DNA from: Lachnospiraceae bacterium
GTDB taxonomy: Bacteria > Bacillota > Clostridia > Lachnospirales > Lachnospiraceae
Assembly: GCA_017508825.1 (NCBI GenBank)
Contig: JAFWRC010000173.1
Location: forward strand, 1-41,537
Direction: 5' to 3'
DNA: 41,537 bases
In this document: positions 32,117-39,759 of the stretch, in pieces
How the letters are laid out: every line of letters starts with the position of its first letter
Position numbering within the stretch: position 1 is the first letter of the stretch
Program-made: the position numbers and the translations under genes
The notes under the pieces: model-generated
What the model saw: only the letters and a program-made list of their open reading frames with translations
What the model was told of the DNA's origin: nothing
Databases searched by the model: none

Positions 32117-33190
32117 ATGGCACGTAACACGATCTTAATCGCAGATGATGACGAAGAGAACAGAAGCTTTTTAAAAGGCCTGTTCGAAGCCAGCTATCAG
32201 ACGGCGACGACATCGAACGGGCGTGAGGCTATGGAATATCTGATGGAGCATCAGAAGGAAGTGGCCCTGATCCTGTTGGATATGCATATGCCGGTAGTGG
32301 ACGGACGTGCGCTTTTGAAGGTTTTATTTCAAAAGGGTGTGACCAAACGTATCCCCATCGTTATGATGACCACGAGCCAGGATAACGATCTGGTGAAGGA
32401 ATGTTATGCAAACGGCGCGGTGGATTTCATTCTGAAACCGTTTATTTCGGATATTGTGTACGGACGTGTTAAGAATACCCTGTCTCTGTTCCACAGCAAG
32501 TCCCAGTTAGAGAGTATCATCAGCCAGCAGACGGCCCAGATCAAGGAGAAGAATAAGGAACTGAAATCCGCAAACGACCGACTGATGGAACTGGTAGGAT
32601 CGATCACGGAATTTCGTAATATGGAGTCAAACGGGCATATCAAAAAGATCAAGGCGATTTCCCATATTCTGGCAGAGGCGCTGGGAAGATTCTATCCGGC
32701 GGATTATAACCTGCCGGTGGAGCGTATCGAGGCGATCGAGAGTGCATCGGCACTTCACGATATCGGCATGATCGCCATCTCCGATACGATCCTGTTAAAG
32801 CCGGGAAAACTTACGGCAGACGAATTTGAAGTGATCAAATCACATACGACCCGCGGCTGTGAGATCCTGGATCAGATCCGGGAATTGCAGAGCAAAGATA
32901 CGATAGAGATCAGTTATAATATTGTGCGGCATCATCATGAAAAATATGACGGAAGCGGTTATCCGGATCATCTGGCCGGAGAGGATATTCCGATCGAAGC
33001 ACAGATCGTTTCCCTTGCGGATGTTTATGACTCTCTGATCTCGGATCGTAGTTACCGTGATGCTTTTGATATGGATAAGGCGTATACGATGATCATGCAG
33101 GGAGATGCGGGTGTATTTTCCGAAAAAATGCTGGAGTGTTTTTCCAAGGCCAGACCGGTGATCGAAATGGCCTGTAAAAAATTTACGTAA
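32117..33190 (+). CDS. Response regulator with variant HD-GYP domain
   Basis: A 357-residue paralogue of the protein at 6921. The receiver has Asp10-12, phospho-acceptor Asp55 (LILLDMHMP) and FILKPF. A coiled coil (about 130-170) links to the HD-GYP domain: His214-Asp215 in ALHDIGMIAI and the signature HHHEKYDGSGYP. The usual HDxGK lysine is Met218, so activity or ligand choice may differ from the canonical paralogue. The region between receiver and HD (about 160-200) shows IKKIKAISHILAEAL, an altered counterpart of the first HD-GYP helix. The RBS (GGAG) is weak. It lies between a YcxB-like gene and a FapA-like gene. Confidence 0.88.
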   Translation: MARNTILIADDDEENRSFLKGLFEASYQTATTSNGREAMEYLMEHQKEVALILLDMHMPVVDGRALLKVLFQKGVTKRIPIVMMTTSQDNDLVKECYANGAVDFILKPFISDIVYGRVKNTLSLFHSKSQLESIISQQTAQIKEKNKELKSANDRLMELVGSITEFRNMESNGHIKKIKAISHILAEALGRFYPADYNLPVERIEAIESASALHDIGMIAISDTILLKPGKLTADEFEVIKSHTTRGCEILDQIRELQSKDTIEISYNIVRHHHEKYDGSGYPDHLAGEDIPIEAQIVSLADVYDSLISDRSYRDAFDMDKAYTMIMQGDAGVFSEKMLECFSKARPVIEMACKKFT

Positions 33191-33222
33191 TGTGATAAAC
33201 AGGGGTATTATTGGGGGGACGA

Positions 33223-35229
33223 ATGTCTGACATTAAGGAAGAAGACGATCTTTTGGACTTAGGCGGTCTGTTTGATGAGAATGGAGAAGACGATCTTCTC
33301 AGTCTTTTGGATTCCGTACAAAAACAGCAGGATGGTGTAGAAGATGCAGAAGTGATCCCTTCTGCTTTGGATAATGTTGCCGAAACAATGGCAGCAGTCG
33401 GCAGCGTGTCTACGGAAGATGCTTTCCAGAAACTGATGGGAAGCCTGAATGAAGAAGAAGAAAAACTTCTGGCAGATGCGGACTTTTCTGAGGAAGCGGT
33501 TCAGAAAAGAAAAATGGAGGAATACGACAAAGCCATATATGGTTTTGCCCAGCTGGATGAGATCGAGAAAGGCATTAAAGAGGGACTTGATGTTTCTCTG
33601 TATGACAGCGAGGAATTGTCTTTCCGGCAGATGCGTGAGGTACGCATCGGTCTGGAACAGGGTGTAGATGCAACTTTTTATGCCAATAAGTATTATAAAG
33701 ACAGCCAGATGCGTGAGATCCGTCTCGGGTTGATGGAAGGACTGGATGTGAGCGGTTATGCGCGACTGATCTACAGCCTTCCGGATATGGAACGCATGCG
33801 GCGTGAGCAGTTTAAGGAACGATATAAAGAAGACCCGGACAGTATGGATTTTTCGCTGGTGGATATGGATACGGGTCTGATGATACGCACCACGGATGGA
33901 TTGATGCGGGCTACCATACAGTTGACGCGGCCGCTTCCGGGCAATTTTTCGAGGAAGAATCTGGAGACCAGACTGAAGATCTACGGGATCGAGTACGGTT
34001 ATAATTTTGATGCGCTCGGACCGGATATCAGCAGTCTTCCGCTGGAAGAAGAATATCTGGTGGCAGAGGGGACGGCACCGGAAGAAGGCAAAGACGGCTG
34101 GTATGAATACTTTGTTGATAATCTGGGGGATTCCCGCCCTACGATCAAAGAGGACGGATCGATCGATTACCGCGCGAAAAAAGAGTACGCGGCTACACAT
34201 CCGGGGGAAAAAGTGGCACTGTATCACCCGGCTACCCAGGGAAAGATGGGATATAACGTAAAAGGGATCGAGATCACGGCGCATTCCGGCCGCAACATCC
34301 CGCGACTGGACTGCTCCGGTGTGCGCCTGCTGCCGGATTCCATGACATACGTATCGATGAAGGAAGGGTATATCACCTTAAAGAACGGGAAGCTGGTGGT
34401 CGTTGAGTATCTGGAGTTCCAGGGGGATGTGGCATACGGAAACGGCAATATCTCCTTTGACGGCACCGTGCATGTGACCGGTTCGGTGCGGGAAAACGTG
34501 ATCATTGAAGCAACCGGAGATATCCAGATCGACGGCTTTGTGGAAAACGCCCTGTTGAAAGCCGGCCGCGATATCATCATCCGGAGAGGGGTAAACGGTA
34601 ACGGAAAAGGAAGGCTGGAAGCGCGCCGGAATGTAGTAGCGGCATTTTTTGAGAATGTAACGGTCATTGCCGGAGGAAATGTCGAAGGCGGATATATTCT
34701 GGACAGTATGGTTTTCAGCAATGAAATGATCCACACGGAGGGAAAGAAAAATCTGATCTGTGGCGGCAAAGTGCGCGCGATCGGAGGGATCATTACCGGA
34801 ACCATCGGCAGCACGACGCAGGTACGGACGGAAGTAGAAGCCGGTAAGGTGACCGATACTACGGAAAAATTAAGAGATCTGCTGCAGCGTAAACGTCAGC
34901 TGGATCTGGAGATGGATAAAGTGCGTACCGGTATGAATACGGTACTTCAGAAAATGGGCGCTTTGAAAGGCAGGACGAACAGTGTGTTCCTGAAATTCCA
35001 GGAGGTGCTGGAACGGCAGAAAGAAGAAATGCGCCAGCTCCGCAAAGAACAGGAAATGCTGGAAAGCGGAGCGGCGGATTCCAAACGGGTATATATCAAG
35101 GTGACCAATGGGGCACATGAGAATACGAAAGTGACGGTAAACGGGGCGATGCTGATCCTGCGGGAGGATATTACGAGACCGCGTTTTTACAACGAAGGAA
35201 AGAAACTTATGTACGATCACGCAGTATAA
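33223..35229 (+). CDS. FapA-like (DUF342) polymer-binding protein with 26-residue repeats
   Basis: A 668-residue cytoplasmic protein. The N-terminus is acidic with two DDLL motifs (EEDDLLDLGG, GEDDLLSLLD). Residues 110-187 are three tandem 26-residue helical repeats of the form QMREIRxGLxxGLDVSxYA. From about 260 to 520 is the FapA/DUF342 region: right-handed beta-helix turns such as GSVRENVIIEATGDIQIDG and AGRDIIIRRGV, then a coiled coil at about 545-620 and a beta-rich end. FapA-type proteins are bactofilin-like and linked to flagellar assembly or envelope structures. The ATG at 33223 follows GGGGGG; a TTG at 33211 lies before it. It ends 6 bases from the convergent dac gene. Confidence 0.85.
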   Translation: MSDIKEEDDLLDLGGLFDENGEDDLLSLLDSVQKQQDGVEDAEVIPSALDNVAETMAAVGSVSTEDAFQKLMGSLNEEEEKLLADADFSEEAVQKRKMEEYDKAIYGFAQLDEIEKGIKEGLDVSLYDSEELSFRQMREVRIGLEQGVDATFYANKYYKDSQMREIRLGLMEGLDVSGYARLIYSLPDMERMRREQFKERYKEDPDSMDFSLVDMDTGLMIRTTDGLMRATIQLTRPLPGNFSRKNLETRLKIYGIEYGYNFDALGPDISSLPLEEEYLVAEGTAPEEGKDGWYEYFVDNLGDSRPTIKEDGSIDYRAKKEYAATHPGEKVALYHPATQGKMGYNVKGIEITAHSGRNIPRLDCSGVRLLPDSMTYVSMKEGYITLKNGKLVVVEYLEFQGDVAYGNGNISFDGTVHVTGSVRENVIIEATGDIQIDGFVENALLKAGRDIIIRRGVNGNGKGRLEARRNVVAAFFENVTVIAGGNVEGGYILDSMVFSNEMIHTEGKKNLICGGKVRAIGGIITGTIGSTTQVRTEVEAGKVTDTTEKLRDLLQRKRQLDLEMDKVRTGMNTVLQKMGALKGRTNSVFLKFQEVLERQKEEMRQLRKEQEMLESGAADSKRVYIKVTNGAHENTKVTVNGAMLILREDITRPRFYNEGKKLMYDHAV

Positions 35230-35235
35230 GGGCAG

Positions 35236-36849
35236 TTATTGATCGTCACGGAAATGGATCGTCCTGCGTGGACGGGAACTGTTTTTTGGGGATTTATTTC
35301 GGGCAGTCGGGGACTGTCCGTTTTTTTGACGGTAGATAGGAGGCGTATCGTTACGGCGGTTTTGTTTGCGGCGCAGGATCTGCTTTTTGTTTTTGCGCGC
35401 GGAAAAACTGCGTCGTTTGCGGGAAAAGCTATAGGAGCCTCTCTGTCTGCGGATCCTGGCCAGGCGTTTTCTGCGGGCGATCGTATTCCGCAACAGACCG
35501 GATGCGATCAGAAATATGACCACTGCGCCGGCGATAACGGCCAGAGCGATCAGAACATGATAGATATTGATATAGATTTTTTTGTCGGAAGCCCCGTCTC
35601 CGGCGGTGGAATTCATTTGTGAGCCCGGTGTAAAACGAACTTCCGGAGCGGAAGAGGTATTCAGAAAAACGTACGCATTTCCCATGGGGATACCTTCGTA
35701 ATCATAGGCGATGCGGGCAACCGCATGCTCCGGCAGAGCGTCATAGTATACATTCGTATTCAGCGATGTAAAGGAAAGCGTATCCGGAAGCAGGATCAGA
35801 GCTTCGTCATCCAGTGTCATCAGCGGGGATGTGCTGCCGAAAACATCGTTGTCACCGTCAAAAAAATCGGAATTACTGATGCCGAAGCGTGTCTCGTATT
35901 GAGATGTTCGCACTTTCTGAAAGTGTTCAAAGCCGTAATCAAATAAGGTTACCGTATCGGTAAACTGATAAGGACTTTCTTCGCGCAGGATCACGCAGAT
36001 CAGCCGCAGGTCTCCTTTTTGGGCACAGGATACCAGGGTCTGGCGGGACAGACTGGTGAAACCGGTTTTGGACCCGACCAGCGGTTCATAGGCATACTCG
36101 GCGCCTGCGTACAGACGGTTTTTGCTGTGCAGGTTGTGCTCATCATGCAGATCGGTCGAAGGGATCCGGTATCTTGCCGTGCTGGACATGCGGCACAGTA
36201 TATCGTAGGAAAAAAAAGCCTGTGCGATCAGCGCCATATCATGCGCCGAGGTATAGTGTTCTTCATTATGGAGCCCGTTTGCCGTTACAAAATGCGTATG
36301 TGTGCATCCGAGCTCCTGTGCCTTGGCGTTCATCATGTCGACGTAACCATCGATGGAACCGCCGATGTGTTCGCCTACGGCATTACAGGCTTCATTCGCG
36401 GAATTGATCAGGATGCCGTAAAGCAGTTCTTCCAACGTCAGCTGTTCCCCGGCGCGCAGATACATGTGGGAACCATCTGCCTCATTGGCATTGATCGCAG
36501 ACTGATTGACAGTGATCACTTCATCAAGAGAACAGTTCTCGATCGCAACGAGACATGTCATAAGTTTGGTGATCGAGGCGGGGAAGAGTTCCTCGTCCAT
36601 ATTTTTTGCATACAAAACAGCACCGGTGTCGGCATCCATCAAAACGGCAGCCTCTGCACCGATGGCAGGTCCCTGCGGCCAGGAAGGGCGGCCGTTGCTC
36701 TCCACAGGTTCGTCTTTTCGTTCTTCGGCTTCATCCAGAAAATCCTGTGCGGTAGCATTTGCCTGTATGGGCAGGGCAGTAAAAGTTAAAACGGGGATCA
36801 ACAGCAGCAACAGCAGTGCAGCGCCCCGGTGTCTCTGATAAAAACGCAT
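35236..36849 (-). CDS. dacF-like: D-alanyl-D-alanine carboxypeptidase (DacF/PBP5-type) with basic tail
   Basis: A 537-residue low-molecular-weight penicillin-binding protein that trims the terminal D-Ala of peptidoglycan stem peptides. A signal peptide (about 1-32) leads to the serine peptidase domain: Ser92-x-x-Lys95 (ASITKLMT), Ser150-Ala-Asn152, and Lys261-Thr-Gly263 (VGSKTGFT). A beta-rich domain follows, then a membrane helix at about 438-458. Unusually, about 75 further residues after the helix are strongly basic (many Arg/Lys), facing the cytoplasm; most relatives end at an amphipathic anchor. No ribosome binding site precedes the ATG, and a -10 box ends 6 bases before it, suggesting a leaderless mRNA. 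Confidence 0.9.
   Translation of the reverse strand: MRFYQRHRGAALLLLLLIPVLTFTALPIQANATAQDFLDEAEERKDEPVESNGRPSWPQGPAIGAEAAVLMDADTGAVLYAKNMDEELFPASITKLMTCLVAIENCSLDEVITVNQSAINANEADGSHMYLRAGEQLTLEELLYGILINSANEACNAVGEHIGGSIDGYVDMMNAKAQELGCTHTHFVTANGLHNEEHYTSAHDMALIAQAFFSYDILCRMSSTARYRIPSTDLHDEHNLHSKNRLYAGAEYAYEPLVGSKTGFTSLSRQTLVSCAQKGDLRLICVILREESPYQFTDTVTLFDYGFEHFQKVRTSQYETRFGISNSDFFDGDNDVFGSTSPLMTLDDEALILLPDTLSFTSLNTNVYYDALPEHAVARIAYDYEGIPMGNAYVFLNTSSAPEVRFTPGSQMNSTAGDGASDKKIYINIYHVLIALAVIAGAVVIFLIASGLLRNTIARRKRLARIRRQRGSYSFSRKRRSFSARKNKKQILRRKQNRRNDTPPIYRQKNGQSPTARNKSPKNSSRPRRTIHFRDDQ
35301..35327 (+). terminator. Plus-strand terminator inside the convergent dac gene
   Basis: GGGCAGTC (35301-35308) pairs with GACTGTCC (35312-35319), one G-T pair, around GGG, followed by seven Ts (35321-35327). 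It lies about 70 bases past the FapA stop and within the antisense coding sequence for the dac tail. Confidence 0.7.
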
Positions 36850-36850
36850 A

Positions 36851-36880
36851 TTGCTATTATAGCAAAACGCGTGTTATAAT
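36851..36880 (+). promoter_or_regulatory. trmB promoter overlapping the dac promoter
   Basis: TTGCTA (36851-36856) and TATAAT (36875-36880) are 18 bp apart. The -35 box overlaps the -10 box of the opposite dac promoter, so the two polymerases should exclude each other. Confidence 0.5.
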
Positions 36881-36884
36881 TCCA
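36856..36884 (-). promoter_or_regulatory. Extended -10 promoter giving a leaderless dac transcript
   Basis: On the minus strand TGCTATAAT (TATAAT at 36856-36861, plus numbering) has the TGn extension; a weak TGGAAT lies 17 bp upstream. The start site falls at about 36849, the A of the dac ATG. Confidence 0.55.
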
Positions 36885-36940
36885 TAGTTCACATAAAATA
36901 AATATATCCACGTATATACTACAGAAAGAGAGAGACTTTT

Positions 36941-37579
36941 ATGCGTTTGAGAAATATCACGGGATCCAGAGAGGTGATCGCGGAAAATGAATTTGTGATC
37001 CATGATCCGGAAAAAAGAAGGGGACAGTGGAAGAGCGTGTTCGGAAATGACAGGCCCATCCGGCTGGAGATCGGTATGGGAAAAGGACGTTTTCTGATGA
37101 CGCTGGCAGTGCAGCATCCGGAGATCAATTATCTCGGGATCGAGAAATACTCGTCGGTATTATTGCGCGCATTGCAGAAAATGGAAGAGGATCCGCTGCC
37201 GAACCTGCGCTTTATCCGTATGGATGCCGAATATATCACGGATGTTTTTGCGGAAGAGGAGATCGACCGGATCTATCTGAATTTTTCGGATCCGTGGCCC
37301 AAGGACCGGCATGCCAAGCGCCGCCTGCCCAGCCGTCAGTTTCTGGAACGCTATGATCAGATCCTGCAGAAGGACGGGATCATCGAATTTAAAACAGATA
37401 ATCGTGGCCTGTTTGATTTTGCGGTAGAGGAGATCGCGGAAACTAAGTGGAAGATCGATGCCGTAACCTACGACCTGCATCACGATGAAAAAATGATGGA
37501 AGGAAATGTGATGACAGAATATGAGGAACGGTTTTCTTCACAGGGCAATCCGATCTGCAAGTATGTGATATCGAGATAA
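36941..37579 (+). CDS. trmB: tRNA (guanine-N7-)-methyltransferase
   Basis: A 212-residue SAM-dependent enzyme that makes m7G46 in the variable loop of tRNAs. The family motifs are LEIGMGKGRFL for SAM, YLGIEKYSSVL, IYLNFSDPWPKDRHAKRRL for catalysis and tRNA binding, and IEFKTDNRGLFDFA. Length is typical. The ATG follows AGAGAGAG. It is transcribed alone from a promoter that overlaps the divergent dac promoter, and its 3' flank carries the dispersed palindromic repeat. Confidence 0.95.
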   Translation: MRLRNITGSREVIAENEFVIHDPEKRRGQWKSVFGNDRPIRLEIGMGKGRFLMTLAVQHPEINYLGIEKYSSVLLRALQKMEEDPLPNLRFIRMDAEYITDVFAEEEIDRIYLNFSDPWPKDRHAKRRLPSRQFLERYDQILQKDGIIEFKTDNRGLFDFAVEEIAETKWKIDAVTYDLHHDEKMMEGNVMTEYEERFSSQGNPICKYVISR

Positions 37580-37582
37580 GAA

Positions 37583-37696
37583 AGCGTTCTGCTTGCAGAA
37601 CGCTCGCGCCGAGCGCGGTTGCGATAGCGACATTTTCATTACGCGCGAGTGCGCATCCCCCAGAGGGTTTTACAGCAAAAGCCCGCAGGGGGATGC
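37583..37696 (-). repeat. Dispersed intergenic repeat element, copy 2 (inverted)
   Basis: Begins with the palindrome AGCGTTCTGC/GCAGAACGCT (37583-37604). The reverse complement of the stretch to about 37676 closely follows copy 1 (9570-9663), sharing GGGGGATGCGCACTCGCGCG and CAACCGCGCTCGGCGC. Its far end, GCATCCCCC (37653-37661) and GGGGGATGC (37688-37696), forms a further hairpin. It fills almost the whole gap between trmB and thrH. Confidence 0.7.
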
Positions 37697-37704
37697 TTTT
37701 TATT

Positions 37705-38307
37705 TTATTTCATTGCTTCTTTGATCGCATTCAGAAGATCGGAATACTCCTCAAATGCCGGCAGTTCCGGATGATCTTTTTTGATCTGCTCGGTGCTGCG
37801 GAAAAGGAAGCCGGCTTTGCTGGCCAGGATCATTCCGAGATCATTGTAGCTGTCACCGCTGGCGATCGTATCATATCCGATGGATTGCAGAGCCTTTACG
37901 GTGGTCAGCTTGGAATTTTCGATACGCATCTTAAAGTCTGTGATCTCACCGCTCGGAGCTACCACCAGAGAGTTGCAGAAGATCGTGGGCCAGCCCAGTT
38001 TCTGCATCAGCGGGGTAGCAAACTGTGTAAAGGTATCAGAGATGATGATCACCTGGGTAAAGCTGCGCAGTTCATCCAGAAACTCTTTTGCGCCCGGCAG
38101 GGGATCGATCTTGGCAATTGTTTCCTGGATCTCTTTCAGACCCAGTCCATGTTCTTTCAGAATGCCGAGACGCCAACGCATCAGTTTATCATAATCCGGC
38201 TCATCCCGGGTGGTACGCTTCAACTCGGGGATACCGCTTGCTTCTGAAAAAGCGATCCAGATTTCCGGGACCAGTACGCCTTCAAGATCGAGACAGGTGA
38301 TATACAT
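37705..38307 (-). CDS. thrH: ThrH-like phosphoserine phosphatase / homoserine phosphotransferase
   Basis: A 200-residue HAD-superfamily enzyme matching ThrH, which dephosphorylates phosphoserine and can transfer the phosphate to homoserine. The nucleophile loop reads CLDLEGVLVPEIW (Asp7, Glu9), motif II is IISDTF, and the metal-binding motif is ASGDSYNDLGM. Glu9 in place of the second Asp is typical of the ThrH group. GGAGG is eight bases before the ATG at 38307; a TTG five codons earlier overlaps that site and is unlikely to be the start. It is a single minus-strand gene, divergent from the pilin gene. Confidence 0.88.
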   Translation of the reverse strand: MYITCLDLEGVLVPEIWIAFSEASGIPELKRTTRDEPDYDKLMRWRLGILKEHGLGLKEIQETIAKIDPLPGAKEFLDELRSFTQVIIISDTFTQFATPLMQKLGWPTIFCNSLVVAPSGEITDFKMRIENSKLTTVKALQSIGYDTIASGDSYNDLGMILASKAGFLFRSTEQIKKDHPELPAFEEYSDLLNAIKEAMK

Positions 38308-38555
38308 CTTTTTTTCCTCCAAATAAAAAAATAACAGATTTTTTCATTAACCAGCTTGTATCATAAAGCAAAGGAGCTTTCCGGTCAAGATGTAAAGAAT
38401 TTTTGATGACAAAAAAATCGCGATTCGTACGCAGGGAAAGGGCTTACACAAGACGAATGACGAAAAAAAAGTAATAAACAGGACTATTATTCGATAGACA
38501 TTCGTGATAGAATTACGGATGGGGGAGATTAGCGATAACAGGGAGGTTCATCGTT
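38308..38555. other. Divergent intergenic region between thrH and the pilin gene
   Basis: No gene is seen. The thrH RBS is at its left end. An inverted repeat ATTCGT (38423-38428) / ACGAAT (38453-38458) with a 24-base loop could form a leader hairpin for the pilin mRNA, and ATTCG also recurs at about 38489 and 38500. I see no clear -35/-10 pair and no cyclic-di-GMP riboswitch motif. Confidence 0.4.
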
Positions 38556-39101
38556 ATGAAAAAAAATTCAAGGTTAGGAAGTAAGGGGAGCAACAAAGGT
38601 TTTTCACTTGTAGAATTGATCGTTGTGATCGCAATCATGGCAATTCTGGTCGGCATCATTGCACCGCAATTGATCAAGTACATTGAAAAAGCAAAAGTAA
38701 CTACGGATCTTCATTCTCTGGACGCGGTGTATCAGGCGGTCGTTTATGCGATGAACGATGCCAATGTGGTTCAGGAAACGGATTCAGTGGCTTTGATTGA
38801 CAGCCTGGTCAACCCGGTAGAGCTGTCTACGTTGGGAAGCGGATCAAATGCCAATACTTTGTTTTACAAAGAGATCATTGACAGTCTGAACTGGCCGGAT
38901 CTGAATCAGAGCACCTATCAGCAGATCATTACATCTACGCATGGTTCGGGGGCCGAGATATGGATGCAGTATAAAGGCGGTGCGATGAATCCGGTAGCCG
39001 TATGGATCACCTATACGGACAGTACGGGTAAGAAGAATACTTCGTATGCACCCACCAACTGGACGCAGCTGGATGCGCAGCCCTGCATTGCGATCAAGTA
39101 A
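38556..39101 (+). CDS. Type IV pilin-like / pseudopilin protein
   Basis: A 181-residue prepilin. The short basic leader ends in KGFSLVELIVVIAIMAILVG, the prepilin peptidase site (cut after Gly15, giving N-terminal Phe with Glu at mature position 5, Glu20 of the precursor). The hydrophobic alpha-1 helix continues to IAPQLIKYIEKAK and a globular, Ser/Thr-rich domain follows. No prepilin peptidase, assembly ATPase or platform gene is in the window, so it is an orphan that must use machinery from elsewhere, or belongs to a competence or secretion pseudopilus. GGGAGG precedes the ATG. Its stop overlaps the following HAD gene (TAATG). Confidence 0.88.
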   Translation: MKKNSRLGSKGSNKGFSLVELIVVIAIMAILVGIIAPQLIKYIEKAKVTTDLHSLDAVYQAVVYAMNDANVVQETDSVALIDSLVNPVELSTLGSGSNANTLFYKEIIDSLNWPDLNQSTYQQIITSTHGSGAEIWMQYKGGAMNPVAVWITYTDSTGKKNTSYAPTNWTQLDAQPCIAIK

Positions 39102-39709
39102 TGATACGGAACATTGTCTTTGATATCGGAAATGTACTCGCGGCGTTTCGCTGGGAGGATTATATCCGATATGATCTCGGGTATCCGGAAGAGGTTGCAA
39201 GAGTCTTCGGAGAGCGTTTTATCGTGCATCCGCTATGGGATGAATTTGATCTTGGCGTGCGGGAAACGAACGATATCATAGCGGATATGAAAGCGACTGT
39301 TCCTGAGTACCGGGATGAGGTAAATGTGTTTTTTGAACGCATAGCTGACATTGTAGAAACGTATCCGTACAGCAGGAAATGGATCGGGGAACTGAAGGAC
39401 AGCGGATACAGGGTATATCTTCTTTCAAATTATCCGAGAGAAACGTTTCGGTTGCATGAACGGTTAAAGTTTGATTTCACCGATCTGGTTGACGGAAAGG
39501 TGGTTTCCGGATTTGAACGCATGTCAAAGCCGGATCCCCGGATCTACCGTTTGCTTCTTGACAGGTATCGGTTGAAAGCAGAGGAATGTGTATTCCTGGA
39601 TGACCGGCAGGTGAACATTGATACTGCGATCCGACTGGGAATGCAGGGAATCCTGTTTACCGGTTATGAGAATGCAAAACCGAAACTGGAGAAGATTTTA
39701 AAAGAATAA
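39101..39709 (+). CDS. HAD-superfamily phosphatase (YihX-like, subfamily IA)
   Basis: A 202-residue hydrolase. Motif I is FDIGNVLAAF with nucleophile Asp8 (the DxGNV form seen in YihX-type sugar-phosphate phosphatases), motif II is LLSNYP, the motif III lysine lies in MSKPDPRIY, and motif IV is CVFLDDRQVN. The cap region (about 15-85) is helical. From family resemblance, glucose-1-phosphate or another small phosphorylated metabolite is the likely substrate. The ATG overlaps the pilin stop by one base, so translation is coupled, an odd pairing. A bidirectional terminator follows. Confidence 0.88.
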   Translation: MIRNIVFDIGNVLAAFRWEDYIRYDLGYPEEVARVFGERFIVHPLWDEFDLGVRETNDIIADMKATVPEYRDEVNVFFERIADIVETYPYSRKWIGELKDSGYRVYLLSNYPRETFRLHERLKFDFTDLVDGKVVSGFERMSKPDPRIYRLLLDRYRLKAEECVFLDDRQVNIDTAIRLGMQGILFTGYENAKPKLEKILKE

Positions 39710-39714
39710 CAGAA

Positions 39715-39748
39715 AAAAATAGCGTTCTGCAAGCAGAACGCTATTTTT
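39715..39748. terminator. Bidirectional terminator built on the dispersed palindrome
   Basis: A perfect 16-bp inverted repeat: A5 plus TAGCGTTCTGC (39715-39730), AA, then GCAGAACGCTA plus T5 (39733-39748). It can end both the HAD gene (plus) and the Pro-rich protein gene (minus). Its core is identical to the palindromes at 9642-9663 and 37583-37604. Confidence 0.85.
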
Positions 39749-39759
39749 GTATTCTGTTT

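Noticed and set aside
38340..38555. Possible cyclic-di-GMP riboswitch before the pilin gene, as known in some Clostridia.
   Set aside because: I could not find the conserved GEMM core or the class II pattern; only a weak 6-bp dyad is present.
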